A stretch of 64,000 bases of DNA from M1-B18 sp048264125 (GCA_048264125.1 JBLXDM010000012.1:62001-126000), one strand, 5' to 3'. Positions 35,072 through 43,687 are shown, numbered from the stretch's first letter. Numbers and translations are program-made. Notes: a model not told the origin generated them from the sequence alone.

Positions 35072-35103
35072 TAAAAAAACCACCATAAAAATGGCAGTTT
35101 TTT
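35072..35103 (-). terminator. Rho-independent terminator
   Basis: On the minus strand AACTGCCAT and ATGGTGGTT pair (with two wobbles) around TTTT and are followed by TTTTTATTTT. It follows the ORF6N gene; a copy survives at about 36092-36122. Confidence 0.7.
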
Positions 35104-35110
35104 AGGTAAT

Positions 35111-35719
35111 TCACTTTTTGCTGTTTCTTCGTAATAAGTAGACAATATCTACCTGAACGCCTTGAAGAGCTGTAATAAAGCTATCTATAGTCTTTTCAGC
35201 AAGGTATCCTTCGGCAGAATTAATATAATCAATTAAATAATTTGATGTTATTACTGCATTGTTAAGGTTCTGTTTATGTAATTCCAATTGTGTATTCATA
35301 GGATCTGGACTAGGCAGTTGATTATTGGCAATCTGCTCTCGCATCCGAAAATATCCATCTACCAGCTTCTCATATTGCTCCCAGGCGAAATCATCCTCTA
35401 ATATCTTGAGGAGCTTTGAATAGCCTCGTTCGGATAGGAGGTAGATGTTTTTAGATTGATTAAATACTTGCTTTGTAAAACCTAGTTTTCTACCTAATGG
35501 CTCATACCCATTAGCCCTAATATCTAAAATGTCTATTCCCACTTTAAATCTTTTAATATTCTCATTTATTCTTCTATTAACTTCACCCAATGGTTGATTG
35601 TGTATAAGTGAAATGTCCCTTACAAGCATTGATTTTTGACCTTCACCAAAGCCGCCTTCTATATGATGAAACTCCATATCGTCTAACTTGATTTTCCCTT
35701 TAAGCTTCAAATTACTCAT
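35111..35719 (-). CDS. ORF6N-domain protein, phage-type regulator
   Basis: Residues about 20-110 (FGEGQKSMLVRDISLIHNQ, EVNRRINENIKRFKVGIDI, FLLSERGYSKLLKIL-like) fit the ORF6N (KilA-related) domain common in phage antirepressor-type DNA-binding proteins. The C-terminal 90 residues are helical. Length is 202 residues. A GGAGAA site precedes the start. It is next to a small excisionase-like protein, a pair that may regulate the element. Confidence 0.8.
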   Translation of the reverse strand: MSNLKLKGKIKLDDMEFHHIEGGFGEGQKSMLVRDISLIHNQPLGEVNRRINENIKRFKVGIDILDIRANGYEPLGRKLGFTKQVFNQSKNIYLLSERGYSKLLKILEDDFAWEQYEKLVDGYFRMREQIANNQLPSPDPMNTQLELHKQNLNNAVITSNYLIDYINSAEGYLAEKTIDSFITALQGVQVDIVYLLRRNSKK

Positions 35720-35847
35720 AAGTAATATTCTCCTTTCAATTTTAGGATAGTTGAAAGAAGCATATCTTTATGATATGATATTTCAGAAAGATACGTCTTT
35801 CGAGATGAAACAGTCCGAGCTGTCCAAGGCTATTATACGGGCTGTTT

Positions 35848-36021
35848 CTATTTTTTTACCCAATTCATAACATTCTCTTTTTCTATACGCCAATCCCTTC
35901 CAACCTTAAAAGCTTTTAATTCTCCTGATTTTATAGCTCTTTTAATTGTAATGTCGCTAACCTGAAGGAATTCTGCTAATTGTTTTACTGTTATGATATC
36001 AGGTAGATTATCCAATCCCAT
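35848..36021 (-). CDS. Excisionase-type helix-turn-helix protein (57 residues)
   Basis: GGGAGGTG precedes the ATG. The product (ITVKQLAEFLQVSDITIKRA, then SGELKAFKVGRDWRI and a final VMNWVKK) is a complete MerR/excisionase-like winged-helix domain: helix-turn-helix, wing with KVGRDWR, and C-terminal helix. Such proteins bind DNA bends near attachment sites or act as small regulators. It is about 130 bases upstream of the ORF6N gene in the same direction. Confidence 0.8.
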   Translation of the reverse strand: MGLDNLPDIITVKQLAEFLQVSDITIKRAIKSGELKAFKVGRDWRIEKENVMNWVKK

Positions 36022-36089
36022 ATTACACCTCCCTTATATATCTAAACATATCATAGTATATCAAATTATGTCAATCCATTAAAGTATTT

Positions 36090-36165
36090 TTTAAAATAAA
36101 AAAACCACCATAAAAATGGCAGTTTTTTAGGTAATTCACTTTTTACTGTTTTTTCGTAATAAGTT
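36090..36165 (-). pseudogene. Remnant of the 3' end of an ORF6N gene with its terminator
   Basis: The bases are almost identical to 35070-35140. On the minus strand the frame LLRKNSKK-stop matches the end LLRRNSKK of the ORF6N protein, and the following terminator stem is kept. It indicates a duplication around the ORF6N/excisionase pair. Confidence 0.65.
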
Positions 36166-36270
36166 TATTACAAAATAAAAAACTACCCTAGCATTGGGGT
36201 AGCTTTACACAAATCAATAATTTTTACTTTACTATGTTTATTTTTTTACACTTTATGGTATAATAAAGGT

Positions 36271-36358
36271 AATCGGAACCGCTGATGCGGTTGCCACATA
36301 GGGATTAAATTGCTTTAATCACTCTGCAGGGCTAATGCAGGGTGATTTACTTTTTTGT
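36271..36358 (+). ncRNA. Antisense antitoxin RNA, copy 2 (RatA/RNA II-like)
   Basis: TATAAT at 36259-36264 predicts a start near 36271. The first 40 bases equal copy 1; bases 36297-36313 differ from copy 1. The terminator stem AATCACTCTGCA...TGCAGGGTGATT and T run are identical. It overlaps the 3' end of the toxin gene at 36347-36445. Confidence 0.65.
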
Positions 36359-36445
36359 GTTGTTATTCCTATCCATGTAGGAGATAAGCTTCAAGAGAAA
36401 CATACCGAAGGCCAGCATTAACGCTAAGGCTTCATATGTACTCAT
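36347..36445 (-). CDS. Holin-like type I toxin, copy 2
   Basis: The 32-residue peptide differs from copy 1 only at residue 7 (Leu for Ile: MSTYEALALMLAFGMFLLKL). The ribosome binding region and leader are also nearly identical. Its antisense RNA is at 36271-36358. Confidence 0.75.
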   Translation of the reverse strand: MSTYEALALMLAFGMFLLKLISYMDRNNNTKK

Positions 36446-36553
36446 CCGCACCACCCCCTTTCTTTTGTGAAAGTTGGTGGCAACCACACCCTGCTTTATC
36501 CGATTACCTTTAGTCTATATTACCATTTCTTTCTATCTTGGGCAATCTGTCAT

Positions 36554-37204
36554 TTAGTTTTCCAGCCTCCAATCCTCCGGTGTCTTGATTATCTCAAAGG
36601 CCATACCTAAATGCTTAAATTTAGTTATCTGCAGCATTTCCTCCTTTGTTTCAACAGCAACATTTATCGTCTTGGCCACACCCTCTCCATTGCTGAAGAT
36701 CTCCTTGCCCACATTGTCTACCAAGGATACTATTTTAACCATATGCCTTACATCCAGCTCTCCTGCTAGGTTATCATAGATTAGTCCATAATATCCGCCT
36801 GCCTGAAGCTGTATACCCATATAGTTTGATATATCCTTTACGTCTATACCGATGATCCACATATCTTCTACATCCACCTTGATATCGCCCCTTGATGTTG
36901 TCTTAGTACCAGTCGCATATTCCCACCGGTTGACATCTATTATGAGCCTCTTACCCACGAGAGACTCTTTGCTGCTTAATGCTCCTTCCGGTGCTCTTGA
37001 TACTGGTACCTCCAGGAGCTCTAGGTCTCGATCCTCTAGTATTGTATTTTTCGGTATGCTTTTATTGAAGTGTACTATCTTTATCGTAGCTTCCGGCATG
37101 GCAGCACGCTTTACGTTTCTATATAGATAGGCTGTCAGGATTAATGCCAATATAATGCAGCCTACTCCAATCTGTATAAGTCTTTTATTTATCTTTGCCT
37201 TCAA
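36554..37204 (-). CDS. cpaB: SAF-domain pilus assembly protein (CpaB/RcpC-like)
   Basis: The start is a TTG with GAGGTG upstream. An N-terminal membrane helix (about 10-28) is followed by a SAF domain (FNKSIPKNTILEDRDLELLE, then VGKRLIIDVNRWEY), as in CpaB/RcpC proteins of Tad pili. The protein has 216 residues, shorter than most CpaB. It is the last gene of the Tad-type cluster. Assignment as CpaB rests on domain and context. Confidence 0.7.
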   Translation of the reverse strand: MKAKINKRLIQIGVGCIILALILTAYLYRNVKRAAMPEATIKIVHFNKSIPKNTILEDRDLELLEVPVSRAPEGALSSKESLVGKRLIIDVNRWEYATGTKTTSRGDIKVDVEDMWIIGIDVKDISNYMGIQLQAGGYYGLIYDNLAGELDVRHMVKIVSLVDNVGKEIFSNGEGVAKTINVAVETKEEMLQITKFKHLGMAFEIIKTPEDWRLEN

Positions 37205-37224
37205 AGTTTTGCACCTCTTTTCGA

Positions 37225-37755
37225 TTATATTTGATTATTGGCCAGGAAGCTCTCTATATCAACCGGCACACTTTTTCGTAAATAGGCTGGGCCATAAAAC
37301 TTTATTTCCTTTGGAATAAGAGCTATTATGTGTATTGTGGTCCTAGTTAGCCTTATACCATCGCTGGTGAGTGCCGGCAGCTCGTTAGGGTTATATATTA
37401 TAATTTCCTCTATGATTACAGGCTGCTGCTTATCCTGTATAAAGCTGTCGGGTAAAGCTCTTAGGCCCGAATCCAGCCTTAGATTCTGCAATATATAGCT
37501 TTCCACTATATATTGAGCCTGTGCCTTATTTAGATAAAGCTCTCTTCCTTCGAGATCATCTACATCCAGCCTTTCACCCATCTTCATTAGATCAACCTGT
37601 GATAAGCCAGCCCAACCTGAAGCAATGAGAGCATTTTCTACCCTCACCCCTAGGCTATATATGTCTCTTATCTCCAGTATCGCCATCCAGCCAAATATGA
37701 AAAAAAAGAGTATTACTGTTGCTATAAGTAAAATCACCCATAGATTTCCATCCAT
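37225..37755 (-). CDS. Single-pass membrane protein of the Tad-type cluster
   Basis: The first 24 residues form a membrane helix (LWVILLIATVILFFFIFGWM) followed by a 150-residue outer domain. It resembles TadE/TadG-type pseudopilins in layout but lacks a clear processing site. It lies between the SAF protein and a second small membrane protein, spaced by 20 and 10 bases, so all are in one operon. The function is inferred from context. Confidence 0.65.
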   Translation of the reverse strand: MDGNLWVILLIATVILFFFIFGWMAILEIRDIYSLGVRVENALIASGWAGLSQVDLMKMGERLDVDDLEGRELYLNKAQAQYIVESYILQNLRLDSGLRALPDSFIQDKQQPVIIEEIIIYNPNELPALTSDGIRLTRTTIHIIALIPKEIKFYGPAYLRKSVPVDIESFLANNQI

Positions 37756-37765
37756 TTTATCCTTC

Positions 37766-38149
37766 CTATCTGTTTAAGGTCATTACTATGGTTCTCTCAT
37801 CAAAGTTAGCCGTTAGGACTGCATTTTCTTTAGTCAAGTCTGGCCTCGTCTTTGTAATCATGTAATCAGCTCTAACTATGAGCCTTGCCTCCTGCCCCCA
37901 TTCTACAGATTCTGGAGAGGTTATTCTTACGTTTGTAAAGCCTATGGCTGTAAGCTCCGAAGTCAGGAGATTTTTCGCCTGTTGAGGTATTCCTCCATTG
38001 GTCTGCAGCTGCATGAAGTATCGATTACAAATGGCATCAAAATCCGTTCTGGCGAAGGCTGGTATTGTATTTTCTGCCCCTATAAGAAAAAACAGCAACA
38101 AAAATATAATCACCAGCCCCATTATCATTAAAACTGTTGGCAATTGCAT
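37766..38149 (-). CDS. Pseudopilin-like membrane protein of the Tad-type cluster
   Basis: I start at MQLPTVLMIMG because GGAGA lies just upstream and a longer frame would overlap the pilin gene. The 127-residue product has one helix (LMIMGLVIIFLLLFFLIG) and an outer domain (RTDFDAICNRYFMQLQ, TARLIVRADY-like). Minor pilin or pilus-associated function is an inference from neighbours. Confidence 0.65.
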   Translation of the reverse strand: MQLPTVLMIMGLVIIFLLLFFLIGAENTIPAFARTDFDAICNRYFMQLQTNGGIPQQAKNLLTSELTAIGFTNVRITSPESVEWGQEARLIVRADYMITKTRPDLTKENAVLTANFDERTIVMTLNR

Positions 38150-38160
38150 ACTATCTCTCC

Positions 38161-38400
38161 TTAATTGAACAGCTGCGTCAATTTGCTGGCCACCCAAGTC
38201 TTCCATGAAGCAGCTGTATCTGTGAATACTGATACTACATCAGACCTAACCGCAAGTATTCCCAATATGACAATAGCTGAAAACAAAATCACCTCTAAAA
38301 CTCCGAATCCTTTTTCATTGTTTAATATTTCTTTAACTCTATTAACACCATTTGCTATTCTAACTTCTAAGTTGATTTTCTTTGTTTGTAATTTTTTCAT
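38161..38400 (-). CDS. Flp-type pilin-like small protein
   Basis: The 79-residue protein has a basic leader ending NEKGFGVLEVILFSAIVILG. A Gly-Phe-Gly...Glu pattern before a hydrophobic helix is what prepilin-like (Flp/DUF6133) subunits show, with cleavage expected after the Gly. It sits directly after the TadC-like gene, the usual place for a pilin in this kind of cluster. It is the best candidate for the main pilin. Confidence 0.7.
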   Translation of the reverse strand: MKKLQTKKINLEVRIANGVNRVKEILNNEKGFGVLEVILFSAIVILGILAVRSDVVSVFTDTAASWKTWVASKLTQLFN

Positions 38401-38420
38401 TTTCTAGTTCCTCCTCAATT

Positions 38421-39236
38421 TTATCTAAATATAATATCTAAATTTCTCATAACTTCCTGCAAAATTGGCACTGTCACCATCAAGGCATAGCATATAAAAA
38501 GTAAAAAAGCTGCTACGAGAAGTTTTGTTCTTTTATGCTGCCTTATAATCTTCCTCCTGAGACGCTTGCTCCTTTTAAGCATATTTGCCTGTGCTTCAAA
38601 GTTCTTTTCAGATATGCCCATTTCGTGCTTTTGTGCAAGAGCAAAGCTAAATGCCTGTATCTCTGTTATGGAGGACACATTCCTGAAGTTCTCCAAAGCC
38701 TCCTCAAGGCTTTTCTTTACTTTCGGAGCGTTGGCTATATACTGCAGAGCCTCTTTAAGGGGTTGTCCTGCGGCTCTTGCTGCATAGGTAAGGATTACCT
38801 CCAATGGAGTTCCGATTTTACTCTGAAAGTACATTATGTCCTGTATGTTGCATAGCTCTAATCTAAGTTTGTTCTGACGGTTTTTTCTGCGCTGTCCAAT
38901 ATATAAATTAAGGGGCAGCAAAGTAAATAAGCCAAGCCTTACAATATTGGTTACAACCCTAGTTATCTCCCCCATCATAAGACTTTCTAGGCTGGAATAG
39001 AAAGCAAATATAAGTACCACCATATTCAATGTTAAATACACTTCCGTACTTACCGGATAGCCGGCCTCCTTCATATAGTCGTCTGCCATGACGTACCATT
39101 CCTGCCTTATCAGTCTTTTCAGAAATCTGCCCTTCTCCTTGTAATAACTTTTCTCCTCCCTTTTCTCTGCTATAAGAAAGTATAGTGCTGCAGCTGTCAG
39201 GGCTACCGCCCATGCCAATGCTATTGCTAATATCAA
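38421..39236 (-). CDS. tadC: TadC-like type II secretion F-domain membrane protein
   Basis: The 271-residue protein has membrane helices at the N-terminus (ILAIALAWAVALTAAALYFL), in the middle (about 65-110) and at the C-terminus (LLVAAFLLFICYALMV), with a cytoplasmic four-helix F domain between (IGTPLEVILTYAARAAGQPL, VSSITEIQAFSFALAQ). These form the inner-membrane platform of a Tad pilus. It follows the TadB-like gene by 13 bases. Confidence 0.75.
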   Translation of the reverse strand: MILAIALAWAVALTAAALYFLIAEKREEKSYYKEKGRFLKRLIRQEWYVMADDYMKEAGYPVSTEVYLTLNMVVLIFAFYSSLESLMMGEITRVVTNIVRLGLFTLLPLNLYIGQRRKNRQNKLRLELCNIQDIMYFQSKIGTPLEVILTYAARAAGQPLKEALQYIANAPKVKKSLEEALENFRNVSSITEIQAFSFALAQKHEMGISEKNFEAQANMLKRSKRLRRKIIRQHKRTKLLVAAFLLFICYALMVTVPILQEVMRNLDIIFR

Positions 39237-39249
39237 TCATTTCACCTCC

Positions 39250-40164
39250 TTAAGTTACCTTCTCTAGGGTTAAATAGGCGATATAAAAGGAGACCAATAG
39301 ATCTAAGGTAAAGATCATTTGTCCCCATCCAGAGTCAAAAACAGCCATTTTGTAGCTGCTATTGAAAAGTATATATATAATCAGGAAGTTTACTGCAAGA
39401 AGTACATAAAGTCCCATGCTTAAAATAGTGTCCTGAGCACTCTCTTCATCGTCGTCATCGTTCTGTTTGTCTAGTTCTTCGATAAAGGTATCCGTCAACT
39501 CTACCACATCACCGCCTCGTATATAGCATATTTTTAAATTCTCTATATACAGCTTCAACTCAGAAGTCTCCAACCGATCCTTTAGGTTGTCAAAGCATTG
39601 TATCGTGTTTACCTTGTGTTCATACTCATATGCCATCAGCTCCACATAGTTCTTCAGGGGCTGCAGCACATACTGGCTGGCCTTTTTAAAAGCCTCGAAT
39701 ATATCGGTTCCCTTACCACCCACCAGGAACCTCCTCATTATTATGAGAAAATCCACTGACATTCTCTTTACCCTGTAGCCCATTATGTCAGAGAAAAGCT
39801 GTAGTAATATATAAGGCAGCAGGGCCGCTAGTGCTCCGAAAATAAGGGCGACATAGGGCTGCATATGCATCTCCATCCAGCCAAAGGACAAAAGGAAAAG
39901 GAGTAGGCACAAAAGCAGATGTAGCCATGCATTATAGCTGATATAGAAGCGTATATTGGAGCGTTCTATCCGCTTCTCCAAATCAGTAAAGAGCCTCCCA
40001 GCAGCTATAATGTTTCTGTAATAAGCTTTATTCCCTTCCCTGCGTTTCTTGGCCCGCTCCTTATATACTCTATAAAGTTCCTTAATGTCCAACTGTGCTA
40101 TCACTAGAAATAGTCCTGTTGATAGAAATAATGTTATCAATGTCCAAACTAGCAAGTTATACAT
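39250..40164 (-). CDS. tadB: TadB-like type II secretion F-domain membrane protein
   Basis: The 304-residue protein has helices at both ends and in the middle and an F domain (VGGKGTDIFEAFKKA, ELKLYIENLKICYIRGGDV). It is the second platform protein. Its start overlaps the stop of the TadA-like ATPase gene by 8 bases, showing translational coupling. Confidence 0.8.
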   Translation of the reverse strand: MYNLLVWTLITLFLSTGLFLVIAQLDIKELYRVYKERAKKRREGNKAYYRNIIAAGRLFTDLEKRIERSNIRFYISYNAWLHLLLCLLLFLLSFGWMEMHMQPYVALIFGALAALLPYILLQLFSDIMGYRVKRMSVDFLIIMRRFLVGGKGTDIFEAFKKASQYVLQPLKNYVELMAYEYEHKVNTIQCFDNLKDRLETSELKLYIENLKICYIRGGDVVELTDTFIEELDKQNDDDDEESAQDTILSMGLYVLLAVNFLIIYILFNSSYKMAVFDSGWGQMIFTLDLLVSFYIAYLTLEKVT

Positions 40165-41455
40165 CCCCCTCTCTTAAAAGCTGCCTTTCCACCAGCTTAT
40201 TAATCATATCAGGAGATTTCAGCCTGCCCACCTTTTTATGGGTACCTTCCACAAAAGTAATTTCGCTTTTGGTCTTTTGAAACTGCCACAGGGTATTGTA
40301 CTTACCTTCCCCAGTCCCTTCTGGAACCACCTCCACAACTTCAGCCACCGTAAATCGGTCTAAATAAACTATAATATTTACTGACTCATATAGCATATCG
40401 AGAAGAATCTCATCAGAAAGGTTTGTTCCCGACATCTTCATGTTTATCATCATTTTCCTTAGTATCTTTCTTGCGGAGCCTGCATGGCCGGTACTCCAGC
40501 ATATGTTGCCGGCAAAGGCTCCGTTATAAAAGCTCATAGCCTCGGCGCCCCTAATTTCTCCGAAGACATACATATCTATTGTCATAAGAAGTCCCATGTC
40601 GGTGAGTTCTTCTATTCCGTATATTTCTCCCTTTGTGTTCCGTTTTACTAAAAGCTGTATAGCATTGGGATGCTTCAGGTGAAATTCTGCGTGATCTTCC
40701 ATTGCCAGCATCCTAAGTTCTTCTTCCATCTCCTCCAGCAGCGCCCTTAGCAAGCTGGTTTTACCAGCGCCACCCCTGCCGCAAAATATTATGTTTGCTC
40801 CTGCCCTTCCGTACCTCACCAGCTCATCCGCCAGCTGCTGTGGCAGCATACCCATTTCTACTAGGTCCTGAAGGGTAAAAGCCTCCCCCTTGTGCTTCCT
40901 GAATACAAAGGTGGGGCATATGTGAGCCACAGGCTCTATGGCACAAATTATCCTCAGCTTGTTTATGGGGTCCTCAAACTTTGCTAGGGCCTTGTCCTCG
41001 TTCAGCTCACCCTTAAGATTTGCCTGTATGGTGGTTCTTATATACGAGCGCATGTTTTCAGCCGTGCCAAAGCTTATATTGGTTCTCTTGACCTTGTTAC
41101 CTACCTTCACCCATATGTTGTTGGGGCCATTTCCGAATATTCCACTGCATTCCTCCATGTCTATGTAAGGCTGTAGTAGACCATAGCCCAGTATATGGTC
41201 CATTACCTCCTTAACTAGCTCCTTTCTTGATATATCCACTACCTTGTAATTCCTTTGATTTATAATCTTTATTATAGCTGGCTCTAAAGATGCCTTTGGT
41301 GCTCTGCTAAGGTTAATCTCCCCTATCAGCTCCCTATGCTCCTTTATGGTCTCATGGGCTATTCTCTCTATAACCTCATAAATAGACTTAAATACCTCTT
41401 CCTTTTCCTCTTGGGGCCTGTGCTGTGCCCTCTCTTCGATTCTGTTTACTATCAC
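40157..41455 (-). CDS. tadA: TadA/CpaF-family secretion ATPase
   Basis: The start is a GTG overlapping the stop of the CpaE-like gene. The 432-residue protein has the CpaF N-terminal domain and a VirB11-like ATPase: Walker A FCGRGGAGKTSLL (about 205-217), Asp box, MDMYVFGEIRGAEAM-like (TIDMYVFGEIRGAEA) and a His box near STGHAGS. It should power pilus assembly or secretion from the cytoplasmic face. Confidence 0.9.
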   Translation of the reverse strand: MIVNRIEERAQHRPQEEKEEVFKSIYEVIERIAHETIKEHRELIGEINLSRAPKASLEPAIIKIINQRNYKVVDISRKELVKEVMDHILGYGLLQPYIDMEECSGIFGNGPNNIWVKVGNKVKRTNISFGTAENMRSYIRTTIQANLKGELNEDKALAKFEDPINKLRIICAIEPVAHICPTFVFRKHKGEAFTLQDLVEMGMLPQQLADELVRYGRAGANIIFCGRGGAGKTSLLRALLEEMEEELRMLAMEDHAEFHLKHPNAIQLLVKRNTKGEIYGIEELTDMGLLMTIDMYVFGEIRGAEAMSFYNGAFAGNICWSTGHAGSARKILRKMMINMKMSGTNLSDEILLDMLYESVNIIVYLDRFTVAEVVEVVPEGTGEGKYNTLWQFQKTKSEITFVEGTHKKVGRLKSPDMINKLVERQLLREGDV

Positions 41456-42654
41456 TTATGCATCACCTCCTTGGATGCTCTATTGAATAGGCTGAATACC
41501 CGTTTATGCTTTGTCGCCTTCATACCCATGGAGTTTAGGACTTCTATATATTCATTTTGCATTCTTTTATCCCGGAAGCCGAAGGCCTTGTCTAATGCCT
41601 TATGATTACTTATGTAACCAATAATCCTCCCCTGAAGCTTCGCCTCCAGCTCCACAAAGGTTAAATCCTCGCCACTATAACGATTTATTAGGAAGCTGAA
41701 CTTCCTAACATCAAAGTCGTTATACCTTTTGAAGGCCTCCATATACCTGTTTACAGCTTCTACAGAATGTCTGTCCCCATACATTGGTATTATTACCTTA
41801 TCTGCAAGCCTCAGGGCAGTATCGGTGCTGTAGACATCAAACCAAGAATGGGTATCTATAATCACATAATCATAGTTAAATCTTAGCTTTTCTATAACCT
41901 CTCGGTACTGCTCTCTTCCGGAGGCATAATAATCATTTATATCATAGATACCCGGTAGTATATCTAGGTTGGTCTGCAGCTTATATGCTTTAGTAAAGCC
42001 CTCCAGCCTTTCATAGGTTAGATTTTGCCTTACAGCTGCATCTATTACATCTGTAAGGGTAAATTCAAAGCTGGTGTCAAATATTCTTTTGAATGAAGGC
42101 TTCAATGGATTATAGTCCACTATGCAAACCCTACAGTTTTTTGATGAAGCCAATACAAAAGCCAGCTGTGCAGCTGTCGTCGTTGCACCCTGGCTTAATG
42201 GGGAATATACTGTGATAACCTCCTTAAATACACTTTCTACAACTCTTTCCACCCTTGTATTGCCTTCTTCTGTGGCAAATAGATTATAATTAAACTCCTC
42301 CGGATAATCCTTAAGGTGCTTCTCAACTGCTTCGGCTGTGGCCTCCTTCAGGGGGATATAGGCTGTTACCCCTTCATTAATCAGGCTGCCAATTAGCTTT
42401 CTTTCAGAAAAGCTCTCAAAGTCATCGGTCAGTATGATGACCTTTATTTTTTTCCTTTTGGCCTTTCTGCATACCCTAATGAGGGAGTCCCCTTCGTCAT
42501 CCATAAGACGATTTATGATAAGGCCCTCCATCGGCATCAGCTCCACCAGCTCCTCAAGAGCCTCTAGGCTGTCCACCTCGTCTATGAACTCCAGCTGCGC
42601 CTCATGGATTCTTTCTAGTATTTCACTATTTCCTATTGCGGTTAGTATTTTCAT
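41452..42654 (-). CDS. cpaE: CpaE-like MinD/ParA-family ATPase
   Basis: An N-terminal receiver-like domain (about 1-115) lacks a clear phosphorylation site. The ATPase domain follows with a deviant Walker A (YSPLSQGATTTAAQLA; the usual GKTT is changed to ATTT), then CIVDYNPLKPSF and DYVIIDTHSW. This is the CpaE/TadZ type that positions pili. The lost Walker lysine suggests a form that binds but may not hydrolyse ATP, as in some TadZ proteins. Length is 400 residues. Confidence 0.8.
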   Translation of the reverse strand: MKILTAIGNSEILERIHEAQLEFIDEVDSLEALEELVELMPMEGLIINRLMDDEGDSLIRVCRKAKRKKIKVIILTDDFESFSERKLIGSLINEGVTAYIPLKEATAEAVEKHLKDYPEEFNYNLFATEEGNTRVERVVESVFKEVITVYSPLSQGATTTAAQLAFVLASSKNCRVCIVDYNPLKPSFKRIFDTSFEFTLTDVIDAAVRQNLTYERLEGFTKAYKLQTNLDILPGIYDINDYYASGREQYREVIEKLRFNYDYVIIDTHSWFDVYSTDTALRLADKVIIPMYGDRHSVEAVNRYMEAFKRYNDFDVRKFSFLINRYSGEDLTFVELEAKLQGRIIGYISNHKALDKAFGFRDKRMQNEYIEVLNSMGMKATKHKRVFSLFNRASKEVMHK

Positions 42655-42674
42655 GCTTTCACCTGCTTTCGTGA

Positions 42675-42680
42675 TATAAT
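42675..42680 (+). promoter_or_regulatory. -10 element for the plus-strand gene at 42712
   Basis: A perfect TATAAT stands 31 bases before the start codon, between the divergent cpaE-like gene and the plus-strand small gene. No good -35 box is seen. Confidence 0.4.
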
Positions 42681-42711
42681 TACTATAAATTTACTTTTTA
42701 GGAGTGGTACA

Positions 42712-42990
42712 ATGAGCGATTTTAAGCTAGTTGAAGGTTTTGTTATTAAAGGTAAAACATTTTCTTTTAATCTAGATAAGGGTACCTGCTTTTACAAAAA
42801 AACAGGAATCTGTCCTTTATGTTTGCGTCACCTTTCAGATAGAATGTTGAACTTTATTAAGAAGCGAAATCTAAAAAACCTAAGCTCACTAAAGAAAAAC
42901 ACCATTACTTATTGCCCTATGTTATCTAAGAATATTTCTAAAATTCATAGAGATGAAATAAGGCTATACTTATTTTTGTATATCTGGTAA
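42712..42990 (+). CDS. Small cysteine-containing protein, divergent gene
   Basis: The 92-residue product is the only plus-strand gene in the element. AGGAGTGG precedes the ATG and a TATAAT lies upstream. It has CPLC (residue about 34-37) and a later CPML, which might bind a metal, and a basic middle (RMLNFIKKRNLKNL). A small regulator of the flanking genes is possible. No family is recognised. Confidence 0.5.
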   Translation: MSDFKLVEGFVIKGKTFSFNLDKGTCFYKKTGICPLCLRHLSDRMLNFIKKRNLKNLSSLKKNTITYCPMLSKNISKIHRDEIRLYLFLYIW

Positions 42991-43041
42991 AGCAAATCAA
43001 AATCTTACAGTTTTTTTGATGGAGGTAGATAATACTCCTAT

Positions 43042-43662
43042 TTAAAGGCTTTTTAAATCACCGCTTCTAAATATTCTATTTCCTTCACTATTCTTTAATA
43101 TAAAGTTCCCTTTGATATCCCAAAGCTCTGTAGCATCTAAGTTACCCAAGGCCATATTCGACTCCTTCGGGTTGCTATGTCTTCCTGAAACGACAAATGA
43201 AAAATTCCCCATGGCTTCTTGTGGTATGGCATACATGCTTTGATTCTCAATAATTATCTTTAGCTTTGGACTAGCATGCCTTAAAAGCCCTAAAAAGGTG
43301 GTTTTTATTTCGCCAAAATAATATGAACCCCAATTGTAAATATCCTTCTCCAGCCAAGATGCCCCATTTATGACTAAATAGAGTTCTTTATTGGCGGCTG
43401 TAAGTTCTAGCAGGACCCTTAGTAAGCCCTGCTGGTTATGAATAAGTGTACAATGCTGCCAATAATAGCTCCCAAATTCAGCGGGCATCCTCATATCTAC
43501 CAATACAATTATTTTATCTTCTTTAATTAACTGATTAAGCATTTGCTGGAGCAGGTGGGTCTTACCGACTCCAGTATCGCCTGTGATTAACACATGCTTT
43601 TCATTTTCTAGATTTATAGCTGCCTTTTGTCCATCATTAAAATAACCTAACTCTATATACAT
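43042..43662 (-). CDS. P-loop ATPase of the conjugation cluster
   Basis: The 206-residue protein has Walker A ITGDTGVGKTHLLQQM (about 27-41) and a Walker B-like strand (KIIVLVDMRMPAEFG) as in small FtsK/HerA-like ATPases. It has no membrane helix. It stands between the peptidoglycan hydrolase and the Tad-type genes. It may help drive pilus or DNA transport; the exact role is not known. Confidence 0.7.
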   Translation of the reverse strand: MYIELGYFNDGQKAAINLENEKHVLITGDTGVGKTHLLQQMLNQLIKEDKIIVLVDMRMPAEFGSYYWQHCTLIHNQQGLLRVLLELTAANKELYLVINGASWLEKDIYNWGSYYFGEIKTTFLGLLRHASPKLKIIIENQSMYAIPQEAMGNFSFVVSGRHSNPKESNMALGNLDATELWDIKGNFILKNSEGNRIFRSGDLKSL

Positions 43663-43687
43663 AGCTAAACCTCCGATTCAGTTATTA

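Larger units (their letters stand above)
36178..36610. repeat. Direct repeat, copy 2 (with type I toxin-antitoxin module)
   Basis: This is the partner of 34555-34985. It contains a strong minus-strand terminator (CTACCC...GGGTAGTTTTTTATTTT at about 36180-36212), the antisense RNA, the toxin gene and the true 3' end of the SAF-domain gene. Because the SAF gene is whole here, this copy is the original and copy 1 the derivative. Confidence 0.7.
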
